A stretch of DNA of 64,000 bases from assembly GCF_000331105.1 (NCBI RefSeq), contig NC_020054.1, positions 5,300,555-5,364,554 of the forward strand, read 5' to 3'. Under the pieces are notes generated by a model. It saw only the letters and a program-made list of their open reading frames with translations. It was not told the origin of the DNA and did no database searches. Of this stretch, positions 51,535 through 60,990 are shown in pieces. This stretch comes from Fibrella aestuarina BUZ 2. GTDB lineage: Bacteria; Bacteroidota; Bacteroidia; Cytophagales; Spirosomataceae. The position numbers and the translations under genes are program-made. Every line of letters starts with the position of its first letter. The stretch's first letter is position 1.

Positions 51535-52191
51535 ATGCCGATCTTCGTCATAAACCGATCGCCCCAGCCCGATACGCCGGGCGCCATGCCCGAACTGTCG
51601 GTTGAGCAGCGGCTATGGGCGGGGTTCATGGCGGGTGACGAAACGGCCCTCAATACCCTGATGACGACCCACTACCGGTCGCTGTTCCGGTACGGCACCC
51701 GTTTTTCCAAAGACCGCGAGTTCATCAAAGACGCCATTCAGGACCTGTTTCTGCACCTGTGGGAGCGCCGCACATTTCTTCGGAAAGACGTGGCCATCAA
51801 GCCCTATCTGATGGCGTCGCTGCGCCGGGCCATGCACCGGAACGTACCCAGCGGCCGCCCCAACCTTGAGCTGGGCGATGAGCAGGAGGCGTTCGCCTTT
51901 GTGTTTTCGGTGGAAGAGCAGTTCATTCAGCACGAAACCACGTTCCAACGTACCCAGCGCATGCAGCAGTTGCTCGACACGCTGCCCCGCCGCCAGAAAG
52001 AAGTCATCTACCTGAAATACTTTCAGGAACTCGACCGGGACCACATCGCGCAGGTCATGGACATCGCCCCGCAGACGGTATCGAATCTGCTTCAGTTGGC
52101 CCTCCGGCAGCTGCGCCAACAGGGTGCGGCTCAGTTGCTTATGTGGCTGGCCACGGCCTTACTCGCCACAGGTACGTTGGCCACCTGCTAA
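51535..52191 (+). CDS. ECF RNA polymerase sigma-70 factor
   Basis: 218 residues. Region 2 is near 25-95 (FMAGDETALNTLMTTHYRSLFRYG; DAIQDLFLHLWERR) and region 4 near 135-190 (LDTLPRRQKEVIYLKYFQEL, then AQVMDIAPQTVSNLLQLALRQLR, with the helix-turn-helix). A second ATG (MPELSVEQR) lies 16 codons in and could be the true start. The C-terminus ends in an unusual hydrophobic tail (LLMWLATALLATG). Together with FecR and a SusC bearing an STN domain it forms a classic cell-surface signalling cascade. Confidence 0.93.
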   Translation: MPIFVINRSPQPDTPGAMPELSVEQRLWAGFMAGDETALNTLMTTHYRSLFRYGTRFSKDREFIKDAIQDLFLHLWERRTFLRKDVAIKPYLMASLRRAMHRNVPSGRPNLELGDEQEAFAFVFSVEEQFIQHETTFQRTQRMQQLLDTLPRRQKEVIYLKYFQELDRDHIAQVMDIAPQTVSNLLQLALRQLRQQGAAQLLMWLATALLATGTLATC

Positions 52192-52251
52192 GAAAAATTA
52201 AAAATTTTCTGAAAATCTTGGTATCTGTCGGTAGTTGATGTCTATCTGCTT

Positions 52252-53397
52252 ATGAGCGGCTCAACTCCGGCGATGAAACGATACCTGCAGTACCATATTG
52301 ATGACTTTGTCTGGGATTTGGCCTTCCGGCAATGGGTCCTGACCCCCACCCGCGAAACCGAAGCGCAGTGGCGGCAATGGCTGGCCGCTCACCCCGACAA
52401 AGCCCCGTTAATCGACGAAGCCCGTGCGCTGGTACTGGCCCTGCAACCCGGCGAACTACCACTCAGCGAACAGGAGATTCAACAGGCCGTACAGCGCACC
52501 GTGGAACGGACCCGGCAGCGCGATCTGTCTAAGACTGCGGCGCCCACGACCCGACCGCTTCCGTTCTACCGGCGGCCCTGGCTGCGGGCAGCGGCAGCCC
52601 TATTACTCCTGCTGGGTATTTCGGGCTGGCTGTGGCTCAACCGCCTGATGACCGGCCCGGCGCTGGTGAGCTACGAACAGCTGGTGACGGAACAGAAACA
52701 GACGCTCGTCGAGCGGTTCAACCAGACACAACAGACTATCCCCGTCAAATTGCAGGACGGCTCGCTGGTGCTGCTCAAACCCGGCGGCCGCCTCAGCTAC
52801 GCACCGGCCTTCCGGGGCCCGCGCCGTGAGGTTTATCTATCGGGCGAGGCCTTCTTTGAGGTTGCCAAAGACGCCAGCAAGCCCTTTCTGATTTACGCCA
52901 ACGGCCTTACCACCAAGGTACTGGGCACCAGCTTCCTGATAAAAGCCTACCCTAAAGACCCCAACGTAACGGTCGAAGTGAAGACCGGGCGGGTGGCCGT
53001 CTTTGCCCAGAAAGACCCGGCGCACCAGCAAAAAGTAGCCGACCGCGATCTGACGGGCCTGGTGCTGGTACCGAACCAGAAAATTGTGTTTGAACGCGAG
53101 CAGGCCCGCCTGGCCAAATCGCTGGTCGACAATCCGCAGTTGCTGCCCGGCCCGTCGCAGAAAAACCCGTTTGTCTTCGACGACACCCCCATCCCCACGG
53201 TCTTCACCACGCTTGAGCGCGCCTACGGGGTCAATATTGTCTTCGACAGCGATCTGTTGGCCAACTGCCCCCTCACGGCCGAACTGACCGATCAGCCCCT
53301 CTTCGAAAAACTCGACATCATCTGCCGGGTCATTGAAGCCCGTTATGATGTGATGGATGGCCAGATCGTGGTGTACAGCCACGGCTGCAAACCCTAG
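52252..53397 (+). CDS. FecR-family anti-sigma factor
   Basis: 381 residues. A cytoplasmic N-terminal part (YLQYHIDDFVWDLAFRQWV; a second start at 52273 is possible) precedes one membrane helix near 108-123 (AAAALLLLLGISGWLWL). A periplasmic FecR domain (VKLQDGSLVLLKPGGRLSYA near 165; REVYLSGEAFFEVAKD near 192; VTVEVKTGRVAVFA) and a C-terminal STN-like/DUF4974 segment follow (FDDTPIPTVFTTLERAYGV). It holds the sigma factor until the SusC transducer reports ligand. Confidence 0.94.
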   Translation: MSGSTPAMKRYLQYHIDDFVWDLAFRQWVLTPTRETEAQWRQWLAAHPDKAPLIDEARALVLALQPGELPLSEQEIQQAVQRTVERTRQRDLSKTAAPTTRPLPFYRRPWLRAAAALLLLLGISGWLWLNRLMTGPALVSYEQLVTEQKQTLVERFNQTQQTIPVKLQDGSLVLLKPGGRLSYAPAFRGPRREVYLSGEAFFEVAKDASKPFLIYANGLTTKVLGTSFLIKAYPKDPNVTVEVKTGRVAVFAQKDPAHQQKVADRDLTGLVLVPNQKIVFEREQARLAKSLVDNPQLLPGPSQKNPFVFDDTPIPTVFTTLERAYGVNIVFDSDLLANCPLTAELTDQPLFEKLDIICRVIEARYDVMDGQIVVYSHGCKP

Positions 53398-53457
53398 TGC
53401 TTATGCCCAAACCACCCACTATCCTAAACGACTACCAGACAGCTGTCTAACGAAAAA

Positions 53458-53535
53458 GTCGGCAATGCGCCAACATTGCCGACCTGATTGCTCCCCCTGC
53501 TGAGTTGGAACCTGAGCCATCCCGTCTACGGGATG
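53458..53535 (+). terminator. Two hairpins between fecR-like and SusC genes
   Basis: GTCGGCAATG/CATTGCCGAC at 53458-53467 and 53474-53483, then CATCCCGT/ACGGGATG at 53518-53525 and 53528-53535 inside a CCCCC...GGGGG outer pairing. They may end the sigma/FecR transcript or shape the SusC leader. Confidence 0.6.
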
Positions 53536-53583
53536 CGGGGGATTGTTTTGCCTACTAGTTCTCAAACAAAACGTACCAAAACT

Positions 53584-56500
53584 ATGAAAAAATGGGTACA
53601 ACGGAAATCTGTATTGGGTAAGCTTATGCACATCACCTGTACACAACTCCTGCTGGCGCTGCTCTGTGTGGGCGCAAGTTTTGCCCACGACGGAAAGGCG
53701 CAGGCCGTTCTGGACCAGAAGGTTACGCTACAGGCGCAGGCCACCGACATCCGAACGGTGCTGAACCAGATTGAACAACAGACCGACGCCCGGTTTGTCT
53801 TCAGTTCGCGCCTTATCAAGACCAACCGGAAGGTAACGATCTCGGCCACCAACGAATCGCTCGGTACGGTGCTGACCCGTATTCTGAAGCCGCTGCAAAT
53901 CGACTTCGAGGTGGTGCAACAGCTCATCATGCTCCGCCGGGGCGACAGCATGGGCCTGGCCGAACCGCCCCCCGCCCCCACCGACGACAACGCCCTGGCG
54001 GCGCTCGAACGGGTCATTGCTGGCACCGTCGCCGACGAAACCGGCGAAGGCCTGCCCGGCGTCAGCGTCGTGCTTAAAGGCACGCAGCGCGGCAGCACCA
54101 CCGACGGCGCGGGCAAGTTTCGCCTCGCCATTCCCGACGAGGCCACCTCGCCCGTGCTGGTGTTTTCCTTTGTGGGCTATCTGCCGCAGGAAGTGGCCGT
54201 GGGCAATCAGTCGGTGGTCAATGTGTCATTGAAGGCCGACCAGAAATCGCTCGATGAAGTGGTGGTCGTGGGCTACGGCACGCAGTCGAGGCGCGTCGTG
54301 ACCGGCTCCGTGGCGAAGGTCGATCTTGGCTCGCTGGAAACGACGCCCAACACCAACATCGCGCAGGCGTTGCGCGGCCGGGTGGCGGGCGTTCAGTTTA
54401 CCGACAACGGCCGGCCGGGGCAGGGCGGCAACATCCTGATTCGCGGGCAACGCTCCATCACGGCTGGCAACAACCCGCTCATTATCCTGGACGGCATTTT
54501 CTTCGAAGGCTCCCTGTCCGACATCAACCCCGGCGACATTGAGTCGATGGAGGTGCTGAAAGATGCCTCGGCAACGGCCATTTACGGGGCCCGCGCCGCC
54601 AACGGAGTCATTCTGATCTCGTCCAAAAAAGGCACGACCGAAAAGCCGACCATCCGCCTCTCGACGTTCTACGGGGTGTCGAGCTGGAGCCGCAAGCCCA
54701 AGCTGCTCTCGCCCGAGCGCTACCTGCAAAAGGTCCTTGACTACCGATCGCAGGCCGGTCTGGCGTCAGATCCCGCCAAAGTAGCCGACTACCTCGACGC
54801 GACGGAGAAGAAGAACTACCTAGCTGGCAACGTCATCGACCCTTGGGATTTGATTTCGCAGCCGGGCAGCATCCAGAATTACGACCTCAGTATTTCGGGC
54901 CGGTCAAGCCGGACCAACTACTTTCTGTCGGCCAACATCAATAAAGACAAAGGTCTGATTTACAACGATAACGCCAGCCGAACCAGCGTGCGGGTGAACG
55001 TCGAGAACCAGATCACCGACTGGGTACGTATCGGCGTCAATGCGCAGTATGCCGAGCGCGACCTGTCGGGGCAGGAAGGCAACCTCGGCGCGGCCTTCTG
55101 GACCACGCCCTTCGTGTCGCCCTGGCTCGACGAAGCCAAAACCGACCCCAACCCGTTCCCGACGGAAGACAACCTGGCCGGCTCGGTGCTGTTCAACGCC
55201 ATCATCAACCAGAACGAAGAAAAGCAGCGGAACCTGTTCGCCAATTTCTTCGGGATCGTCGACGTGCCGTTTGTGAAGGGGCTCTCGTACCGGCTCAACT
55301 ACTCACCCAATTATCGCTGGTATGAACTGAACAACTTCAGCCCGGTGTATCAGCGCAACGGCATCAACTCGACGGGCAGCGCCAACCGCCGCACCGATTT
55401 CAACCGCAACTGGGTGCTGGAAAACATCCTGACCTATTCACGGCAGTTCGGGCAGGACCATAACCTCGACCTGACGCTGCTCTACGGCCGCAATCAGGCC
55501 TACTCCAACTCACTGGTCGGGTCGGGCGTGGATTTCACCGGGTCGAGCGACGCCAACGGCTGGAACAACCTGGCGCTGGCCAAAATCCAGACCACCACGA
55601 GCACGGCCTCGCAAGTCGACGCCATCTCGTCGATGGCCCGCCTCAACTACCGCCTGAAAGACCGCTACCTGCTGACGTTCACGACCCGACGCGATGGCAA
55701 CTCGGTGTTTGGGGCCAACAACAAATTCGCCATTTTCCCCTCGGCGGCCCTGGGCTGGATCGTATCCAACGAGTCGTTCATGAAACAGGTACCGCTGGTT
55801 AACCTGCTGAAGCTGCGGGTGTCGTATGGGTCGGTGGGCAACCAGGCCATTCAGCCCTACAGCACGCTGGTACGGCAGGGTCAGGGTCTCTACGTATTTG
55901 GTGATGGTGGCACCACCTCGGTGGGGCTTTTCCCGGCCAACATGGCCAACCCCAACCTGCGCTGGGAAACTACCACCACTACCAACCTGGCCGTTGATTT
56001 CGAATTGCTGAAAGGGCGCATCGGTGGCACCGTCGAGTGGTACAACATGGACACCAAAGACCTGCTGCTCAACCGGCAGTTACCCACGCCAACGGGTTTT
56101 TCGAGCGTGCTGACCAACGTGGGCGCCACCAACAACCGGGGTTTAGAACTGAGCCTGAGCACGGTAAACGTGAAACGTAGCGGGCTGGAATGGTCGAGCA
56201 ACATCATCTTCTCCTCGAACCGCAACCGCATTGTCCACATCTACAACAGCGATATCAACGGCGACGGCGTCGAAGACAACGACATCGGCAACCAGTGGTT
56301 TGTGGGAAAGCCCATTCAGGTGATTTACGACTACACCTTCGACGGTATTTATCAGGCCAACGACCAGATTCCGACCGGGCAGAAAGCCGGTTTTGTCCGG
56401 GTCAAAGACCTCAACGGGGATGGTAAAATCGACGCCAATGACCGCAGCGTGATTGGCAACCGCGACGCACGTTTCCGGTGGAGTTTCACCAACAACCTGC

Positions 56501-56955
56501 GGGTGGGGCCATTCAACCTCATGGTGATGCTCAACTCGATGCTGGGCTGGCAGGGCGTCAACCTACTGGGGGCGACCAGCGAGCGCGTGACGGTGAATGA
56601 CAATGGTAATTTTCCGAGCCGGGTCACCAATTTCCAGGATCTGGGCTGGTGGACGCCCGACAACAAGTCGAACACCCGGCCGTCGCTGGTGTATTCCAAC
56701 CCGCTGGCTACGGCGGCCGGCCTCATCGAAAGCCGCGATTTTGTGCGCCTGCAGGAAGTATCGCTGTCGTACGACGTACCCAAGCCCGTGCTGAACAAGC
56801 TCAAGATGGCGTCGTTGCGGGTGTTTGTCAGCGGGCGTAACCTGTATACACTCACCAACTGGACGGGCGTCGACCCCGAAACGGGCTACAACAACCGCTT
56901 CTCGATTTACCCCACGCCCCGCACCCTGTCGGCTGGCCTCAACTTCAGTTTTTAA
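53584..56955 (+). CDS. SusC-family TonB-dependent transporter with STN domain (second locus)
   Basis: 1123 residues from ATG 53584; upstream in-frame sequence starts with TTG and lies in the hairpin region. After the signal peptide (ends near residue 40) comes an STN domain, about 45-120 (VTLQAQATDIRTVLNQIEQQ; VLTRILKPLQIDF), then a carboxypeptidase-like domain (GEGLPGVSVVLKGTQRG near 150). The plug follows (LDEVVVVGYGTQSRRV near 220; PLIILDGIFFEG; LKDASATAIYGARAANGVI), then a barrel ending LSAGLNFSF. The STN domain talks to FecR, so the transporter also senses its substrate. Its ligand is unknown. Confidence 0.95.
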   Translation: MKKWVQRKSVLGKLMHITCTQLLLALLCVGASFAHDGKAQAVLDQKVTLQAQATDIRTVLNQIEQQTDARFVFSSRLIKTNRKVTISATNESLGTVLTRILKPLQIDFEVVQQLIMLRRGDSMGLAEPPPAPTDDNALAALERVIAGTVADETGEGLPGVSVVLKGTQRGSTTDGAGKFRLAIPDEATSPVLVFSFVGYLPQEVAVGNQSVVNVSLKADQKSLDEVVVVGYGTQSRRVVTGSVAKVDLGSLETTPNTNIAQALRGRVAGVQFTDNGRPGQGGNILIRGQRSITAGNNPLIILDGIFFEGSLSDINPGDIESMEVLKDASATAIYGARAANGVILISSKKGTTEKPTIRLSTFYGVSSWSRKPKLLSPERYLQKVLDYRSQAGLASDPAKVADYLDATEKKNYLAGNVIDPWDLISQPGSIQNYDLSISGRSSRTNYFLSANINKDKGLIYNDNASRTSVRVNVENQITDWVRIGVNAQYAERDLSGQEGNLGAAFWTTPFVSPWLDEAKTDPNPFPTEDNLAGSVLFNAIINQNEEKQRNLFANFFGIVDVPFVKGLSYRLNYSPNYRWYELNNFSPVYQRNGINSTGSANRRTDFNRNWVLENILTYSRQFGQDHNLDLTLLYGRNQAYSNSLVGSGVDFTGSSDANGWNNLALAKIQTTTSTASQVDAISSMARLNYRLKDRYLLTFTTRRDGNSVFGANNKFAIFPSAALGWIVSNESFMKQVPLVNLLKLRVSYGSVGNQAIQPYSTLVRQGQGLYVFGDGGTTSVGLFPANMANPNLRWETTTTTNLAVDFELLKGRIGGTVEWYNMDTKDLLLNRQLPTPTGFSSVLTNVGATNNRGLELSLSTVNVKRSGLEWSSNIIFSSNRNRIVHIYNSDINGDGVEDNDIGNQWFVGKPIQVIYDYTFDGIYQANDQIPTGQKAGFVRVKDLNGDGKIDANDRSVIGNRDARFRWSFTNNLRVGPFNLMVMLNSMLGWQGVNLLGATSERVTVNDNGNFPSRVTNFQDLGWWTPDNKSNTRPSLVYSNPLATAAGLIESRDFVRLQEVSLSYDVPKPVLNKLKMASLRVFVSGRNLYTLTNWTGVDPETGYNNRFSIYPTPRTLSAGLNFSF

Positions 56956-56977
56956 TCGTTTCGTCTGACACATACCT

Positions 56978-58600
56978 ATGGAACATAGCATCAAAAAACT
57001 GGTCACCGGCCTGCTGCTGATCAGCGGGTTGCTCCTGACCCAGAGCTGCGATGAGGCGGTCCTCAACGAAAAACCGCTGGCCTTCCTCTCGCCCGACGTC
57101 ACGCTGGTCAACAACGCCGGTTTTCAAAGCGCCATCGTGGGGCTGCACCAAGGCTTCCGCGAATTGTTTGGCCAGAACAACGACAACGCCGACGGCTGGT
57201 GGTCGCTGTATTTTGGCACCGACATCGGCACCATCGGCACCCGCGACGCCCACCTGCGCGATTACTCCACGCAACTGACGCCTACTTTCTTCGGCGTGAC
57301 GTGGTTCTGGAACTGGGGCTACCTGACCATGCTACCCCGGGCCAATCAGATCATCGAGTACGCCCAGCGCCCCACGGCCACCTGGACCAGCGAGGCCCAG
57401 AAAAACGCCGTCATCGCCGAGGCCCGGTTCTTCCGCGCCTACACGCTCAACCTGCTCACCAACCTCTACGGCGACGTACCCGTAGCCGACAAAGTGTTTA
57501 CCGAACCCAAGGTCGATTTTCAGCGGACGTCCCGTAAAGACGTGCTGGCGTTCGTGCGGGCCGATCTGGAATTTGCCTCCCAGAACCTCCCCCTGACGAC
57601 CACCATTCAGGGCCGGATCACCAAAGATGCCGCCGACCACCTGCTGACCGAGGTAGCTATCAGTCAGGGCGAATACGATCGGGCCATCGCCGCCGCGACC
57701 TCCGTCATTTCGTCGGGCCGCAACCAGCTGATGACCAGCCGCTTCGGCAGCACACGTACCCAGCCTGGCGACGTGTATTCCGATCTCTGGAAAGACGGCA
57801 ACCAGAACCGGTCGTCGGGGAATCTGGAAAACATCTGGGTGATGCAGTACGAGTTTCAAACGCCGGGCGGCTCGCCTACGTCGGGCTTTGCCAAACCCTG
57901 GCTGCGGGCCTGGGGGGCGCGCTACTTCGATGTGCGCGATCCCAACAACGCCCCCGGTGGGCTGGTCGTCGATAGCCTCGGGCGAGGCGTAAGCTGGATG
58001 CGGCCCAATACCCACGTCCTGCACACGATCTGGCGCGAAGACCCGGCCGACATGCGCAATTCGCCCAACAACATCCGGCGACAGTGGTACTACAACAACC
58101 CCTCGTCGCGGTTCTTCGGGCAGCCCATCAAACCGCATCAGTACCTCGACACGCTCTACCACATTTACCCCTCGTTCAAGAAAATCGAAGGGCTTTCGCT
58201 GGCCGGGGCCACCAACACCCGCACCTTCAGCGACTGGCCCATGATGCGGCTGGCCGAAACGTACCTGCTGCGCGCCGAAGCCCACCTGCTGAAAGGCGAT
58301 AAGCAGAAGGCCGCCGACAACATCAACGTGGTACGGAGCCGGGCCAACGCCAAGCCCGTAACCGCCGACCGCGTCGACCTCGACTACCTGCTCGACGAAC
58401 GCCTGCGCGAACTGATCGTGGAAGAACCCCGCCGCCTCACGCTGAGCCGGATGGGCAAGCTGGTCGACCGCACCAAGCGCTACAATGGCTATCCGCTGAC
58501 GGTCAGTACCGTTCAGGACAAAAACGCGCTGTTCCCCATTCCGCAGACGTTTATCGACGCCAATTTTGGGTTTAAAGTGGCCCAGAATCCCGGCTATTAA
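56978..58600 (+). CDS. SusD/RagB-family lipoprotein (second locus)
   Basis: 540 residues with a lipoprotein leader (LLISGLLLTQSCDEA, Cys about 24). SusD landmarks are AEARFFRAYTLNLLTNLYGDVP near 148 (split by the helix), SDWPMMRLAETYLLRAEAHL near 415, and LLDERLRELIVEEPRRLTLSRMG near 470. It begins 22 bases after the SusC stop and is the lid of that transporter. The Gfo/Idh gene follows beyond a hairpin made of the ACGTACC word. Confidence 0.94.
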   Translation: MEHSIKKLVTGLLLISGLLLTQSCDEAVLNEKPLAFLSPDVTLVNNAGFQSAIVGLHQGFRELFGQNNDNADGWWSLYFGTDIGTIGTRDAHLRDYSTQLTPTFFGVTWFWNWGYLTMLPRANQIIEYAQRPTATWTSEAQKNAVIAEARFFRAYTLNLLTNLYGDVPVADKVFTEPKVDFQRTSRKDVLAFVRADLEFASQNLPLTTTIQGRITKDAADHLLTEVAISQGEYDRAIAAATSVISSGRNQLMTSRFGSTRTQPGDVYSDLWKDGNQNRSSGNLENIWVMQYEFQTPGGSPTSGFAKPWLRAWGARYFDVRDPNNAPGGLVVDSLGRGVSWMRPNTHVLHTIWREDPADMRNSPNNIRRQWYYNNPSSRFFGQPIKPHQYLDTLYHIYPSFKKIEGLSLAGATNTRTFSDWPMMRLAETYLLRAEAHLLKGDKQKAADNINVVRSRANAKPVTADRVDLDYLLDERLRELIVEEPRRLTLSRMGKLVDRTKRYNGYPLTVSTVQDKNALFPIPQTFIDANFGFKVAQNPGY

Positions 58601-58613
58601 CTCAGTTTAACCG

Positions 58614-58662
58614 CTGCCCAACGTACCTGACCGCCTTTACTGCTGCTGGGTACGTTGGGCAG
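58614..58662. terminator. Hairpin formed by two inverted ACGTACC words
   Basis: CTGCCCAACGTACC (58614-58627) and GGTACGTTGGGCAG (58649-58662) are a perfect 14-base inverted repeat. There is no T run, so termination is uncertain. The arms contain the over-represented window word in opposite orientations. Confidence 0.65.
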
Positions 58663-58676
58663 CCAACCCAAACGCT

Positions 58677-60011
58677 ATGACTTCGCTCAATCGCCGTGAT
58701 TTTATCCGAACAGCTTCGGCCGCTGGCACCAGCCTGCTTTTATCGCCCTCGCTGTCGGCCGGGGGGCTCTACCGGGGCGCCCCCAACGAAAAGGTCGTGC
58801 TGGCCATGATGGGCACCAACAGCCGGGGCGCGTTTCTGGCCAAAAACTTCGCCCGCACGCCCCATACCGAGATTGGGTACGTGTGCGACGTCGATGAAAA
58901 AGTACTCGCCCGCACGCTCGACAGCCTGGAAAAGCAGACGGGCAAACGCCCACAGGGGTTCACCGACATTCGGAAGCTGCTCGAAAAGAAAGACTTCGAT
59001 GCGCTGGTCGTAGCCGCCCCCGACCACTGGCACGCGCCCGCTACCATCATGGGCTGTCAGGCGGGCAAGCACGTATACGTGGAGAAGCCGTGCAGCCACA
59101 ACCCGCACGAGGGCGAAATGGCCGTTGAAGCCGCCCAGAAATACAACCGGCTGGTGCAGATGGGCAGTCAGCGGCGGTCGTTTTCCAACGTGCAGGATGC
59201 CGTCAAACGGCTGCGCGAGGGCGTCATCGGCCGGGTGTATTTTGCGCGGGGCTGGTACACCAACTGGCGGCCGAGCATCGGCAAAGGCAAGGAAGTGCCC
59301 GTGCCCGGCCACCTGCACTACGACCTCTGGCAGGGCCCGGCCCCCGCCCGCCCCTACCGCGACAACCTCATTCACTACAACTGGCACTGGTTCTGGCACT
59401 GGGGCACGGGCGAAGCGCTCAACAACGGCACCCACGAGCTGGACGTAATGCGCTGGGGGCTCGGGGTCGACCACCCCACCAAAGTAGTGTCGTCGGGCGG
59501 GCGGTTTGCGTTCAACGATGATTGGGAAACACCCGACACCCAAACCATTACCTTCAACTTTGCCAACAACACGGCCATGTCGTGGGAAGGCCGGAGCTGC
59601 AACGGCTACGACGCCGAAGGCACGGGCCGGGGCGTGGTCTTTTACGGCGAAAAAGGTACGTTGGTGTATCCCGGTGCCAACAGCTACAGCATCTACGACC
59701 AGAAAAACAAGTTGGTGCAGGAGGTGAAAGACAGCACGCCCTACGACGCCACCAACACCGTCAGCCCGCTGGAACAACTGGACGCCCTGCACCTGCAAAA
59801 CTTCGTGCAGACTATCCGGGGCGAGGCGAAATTGCAGTGCCCGATTAGTGAAGGCCATAAATCGACGTTGCTGCCTCAACTGGGCAACATTGCCTACCGC
59901 GTGGGTCGGGTGTTGCAGTGCGACCCCACCAACGGGCACATTCTCAACGATAAAGAGGCCCAGAAACTATGGTCACGCGAGTACAACAAAAACTGGAACG
60001 TCAGAGTCTAA
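58677..60011 (+). CDS. Exported Gfo/Idh/MocA-family oxidoreductase
   Basis: 444 residues with a twin-arginine leader (NRRDFIRTASAAGTS). The NAD(P)-binding domain follows (VLAMMGTNSRGAFLAKNF; IGYVCDVDE), then DALVVAAPDHWHAPATI and the catalytic-Lys motif YVEKPCSHNPHEGE near residue 140. The C-terminal alpha/beta domain has WHWFWHWGTGEALNNGTHE near 238, typical of the exported Bacteroidota subgroup. These proteins oxidise or reduce sugars, often with tightly bound cofactor. With the neighbouring TIM-barrel enzyme a keto-sugar route is possible. Confidence 0.92.
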   Translation: MTSLNRRDFIRTASAAGTSLLLSPSLSAGGLYRGAPNEKVVLAMMGTNSRGAFLAKNFARTPHTEIGYVCDVDEKVLARTLDSLEKQTGKRPQGFTDIRKLLEKKDFDALVVAAPDHWHAPATIMGCQAGKHVYVEKPCSHNPHEGEMAVEAAQKYNRLVQMGSQRRSFSNVQDAVKRLREGVIGRVYFARGWYTNWRPSIGKGKEVPVPGHLHYDLWQGPAPARPYRDNLIHYNWHWFWHWGTGEALNNGTHELDVMRWGLGVDHPTKVVSSGGRFAFNDDWETPDTQTITFNFANNTAMSWEGRSCNGYDAEGTGRGVVFYGEKGTLVYPGANSYSIYDQKNKLVQEVKDSTPYDATNTVSPLEQLDALHLQNFVQTIRGEAKLQCPISEGHKSTLLPQLGNIAYRVGRVLQCDPTNGHILNDKEAQKLWSREYNKNWNVRV

Positions 60012-60024
60012 ACCGCCCCATTCA

Positions 60025-60888
60025 ATGACCAATCAAGTTATTGCCCGCGTCCTTGTCGGGCTGGGGCTGGTTTGCCTCGGCTCGCCGCTGATGGCGCAAA
60101 AGAAAGCGCCGCTGCCCAACGTACCCGGCATGGTGTCGTACACGTACCGGCAGAGTTTTCAGCGCAACGTGGCGGCTACGCTGGACACGATCCGGGCGAT
60201 GGGCATCACGGACATGGAATTCTCGAACCTGTTTGGCAAGACGGCCGCCGAGCTTCGGCAACTGCTCGACGAACGGGGTATGCGCTGCTCGTCGTTTGGC
60301 GTAAGCTACCCCGATGCCCTCACCAAAACCGATGAGGTCGGTGCCAACGCCAAAGCGCTGGGGGCGCAGTATGTGCGCGTAGCCTGGATTCCGCACGAAG
60401 CACCGTTCAATCTGGCCGCCGCGCAGAAAGCCGTGGCCGATTTCAACCAGATCGGAAAGCGCCTGAAGGAGCAGTACGACCTGACGTTTTGCTACCACAA
60501 CCACGGCTACGAATTCCACCCCGCCCCGGAAGGCACCCTGTTCGATTACATCGTGCAAAAAACCGACCCCAGGTACGTGAGCTTCGAGCTGGATATTCTA
60601 TGGACCGTCTTTCCGGGGCATGACCCTGTGGCGTTGTTGCGCAAATATGGCAGTCGGTTTGCGCTTATGCACCTGAAAGACCTGCGCAAGGGCGTAGCAG
60701 GCAACCTGTCGGGTGGCACCCCCACCGAGAACGACGTAGCGCTGGGCACCGGTCAGGCCCAATTGCCGGGCATCATCAAGGCCGCGCAACAGGCGGGCGT
60801 TCGGCATTTCTACATCGAAGACGAGAGCCCCAACATCGCCACGCAGGTGCCGCAGAGCCTGGCCTATTGGCGACAGGTAACCCGCTAA
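60025..60888 (+). CDS. Exported sugar isomerase/epimerase-like TIM barrel
   Basis: 287 residues from ATG 60025 with a signal peptide (MTNQVIARVLVGLGLVCLGS). The longer frame upstream overlaps the Gfo/Idh gene and is discarded. The xylose-isomerase-like/AP-endonuclease-2 barrel shows IRAMGITDMEFSNLFG near 58, LTFCYHNHGYEFHP near 155, ELDILWTVFPGHDP near 188, MHLKDLRKG near 216 and FYIEDESP near 264. These supply the usual Glu/His/Asp metal ligands. It lies 13 bases after the Gfo/Idh gene, and the pair is a common exported module in this phylum. The exact substrate is unknown. Confidence 0.9.
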   Translation: MTNQVIARVLVGLGLVCLGSPLMAQKKAPLPNVPGMVSYTYRQSFQRNVAATLDTIRAMGITDMEFSNLFGKTAAELRQLLDERGMRCSSFGVSYPDALTKTDEVGANAKALGAQYVRVAWIPHEAPFNLAAAQKAVADFNQIGKRLKEQYDLTFCYHNHGYEFHPAPEGTLFDYIVQKTDPRYVSFELDILWTVFPGHDPVALLRKYGSRFALMHLKDLRKGVAGNLSGGTPTENDVALGTGQAQLPGIIKAAQQAGVRHFYIEDESPNIATQVPQSLAYWRQVTR

Positions 60889-60900
60889 CCCAGCCCAACG

Positions 60901-60941
60901 CGAAAACGGCCGCGCTCCACTCAGGGGCGCGGCCGTTTTCG
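60901..60941. terminator. Bidirectional terminator between convergent genes
   Basis: CGAAAACGGCCGCGC (60901-60915) and GCGCGGCCGTTTTCG (60927-60941) form a perfect 15-base stem with A/T runs at its foot. It serves both the plus-strand TIM-barrel gene and the minus-strand TlpA-like gene. Confidence 0.85.
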
Positions 60942-60950
60942 CGTTGAAGA

Positions 60951-60988
60951 ACGTACCCAGCGCGAGTCAGGTACGTTGCTGGGTACGT
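60951..60988. repeat. Cluster of three GGTACGT/ACGTACC words
   Basis: ACGTACCCAGC (60951-60961) and GCTGGGTACGT (60978-60988) are an 11-base inverted repeat, with a third copy at 60970-60976 between them. It lies just before the TlpA-like stop codon in the convergent gap. Confidence 0.7.
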
Positions 60989-60990
60989 GC

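Noticed and set aside
59848..60024. Extension of the TIM-barrel gene into the Gfo/Idh gene
   Set aside because: The upstream codons are the Gfo/Idh gene in another frame, and a signal peptide starts at 60025.
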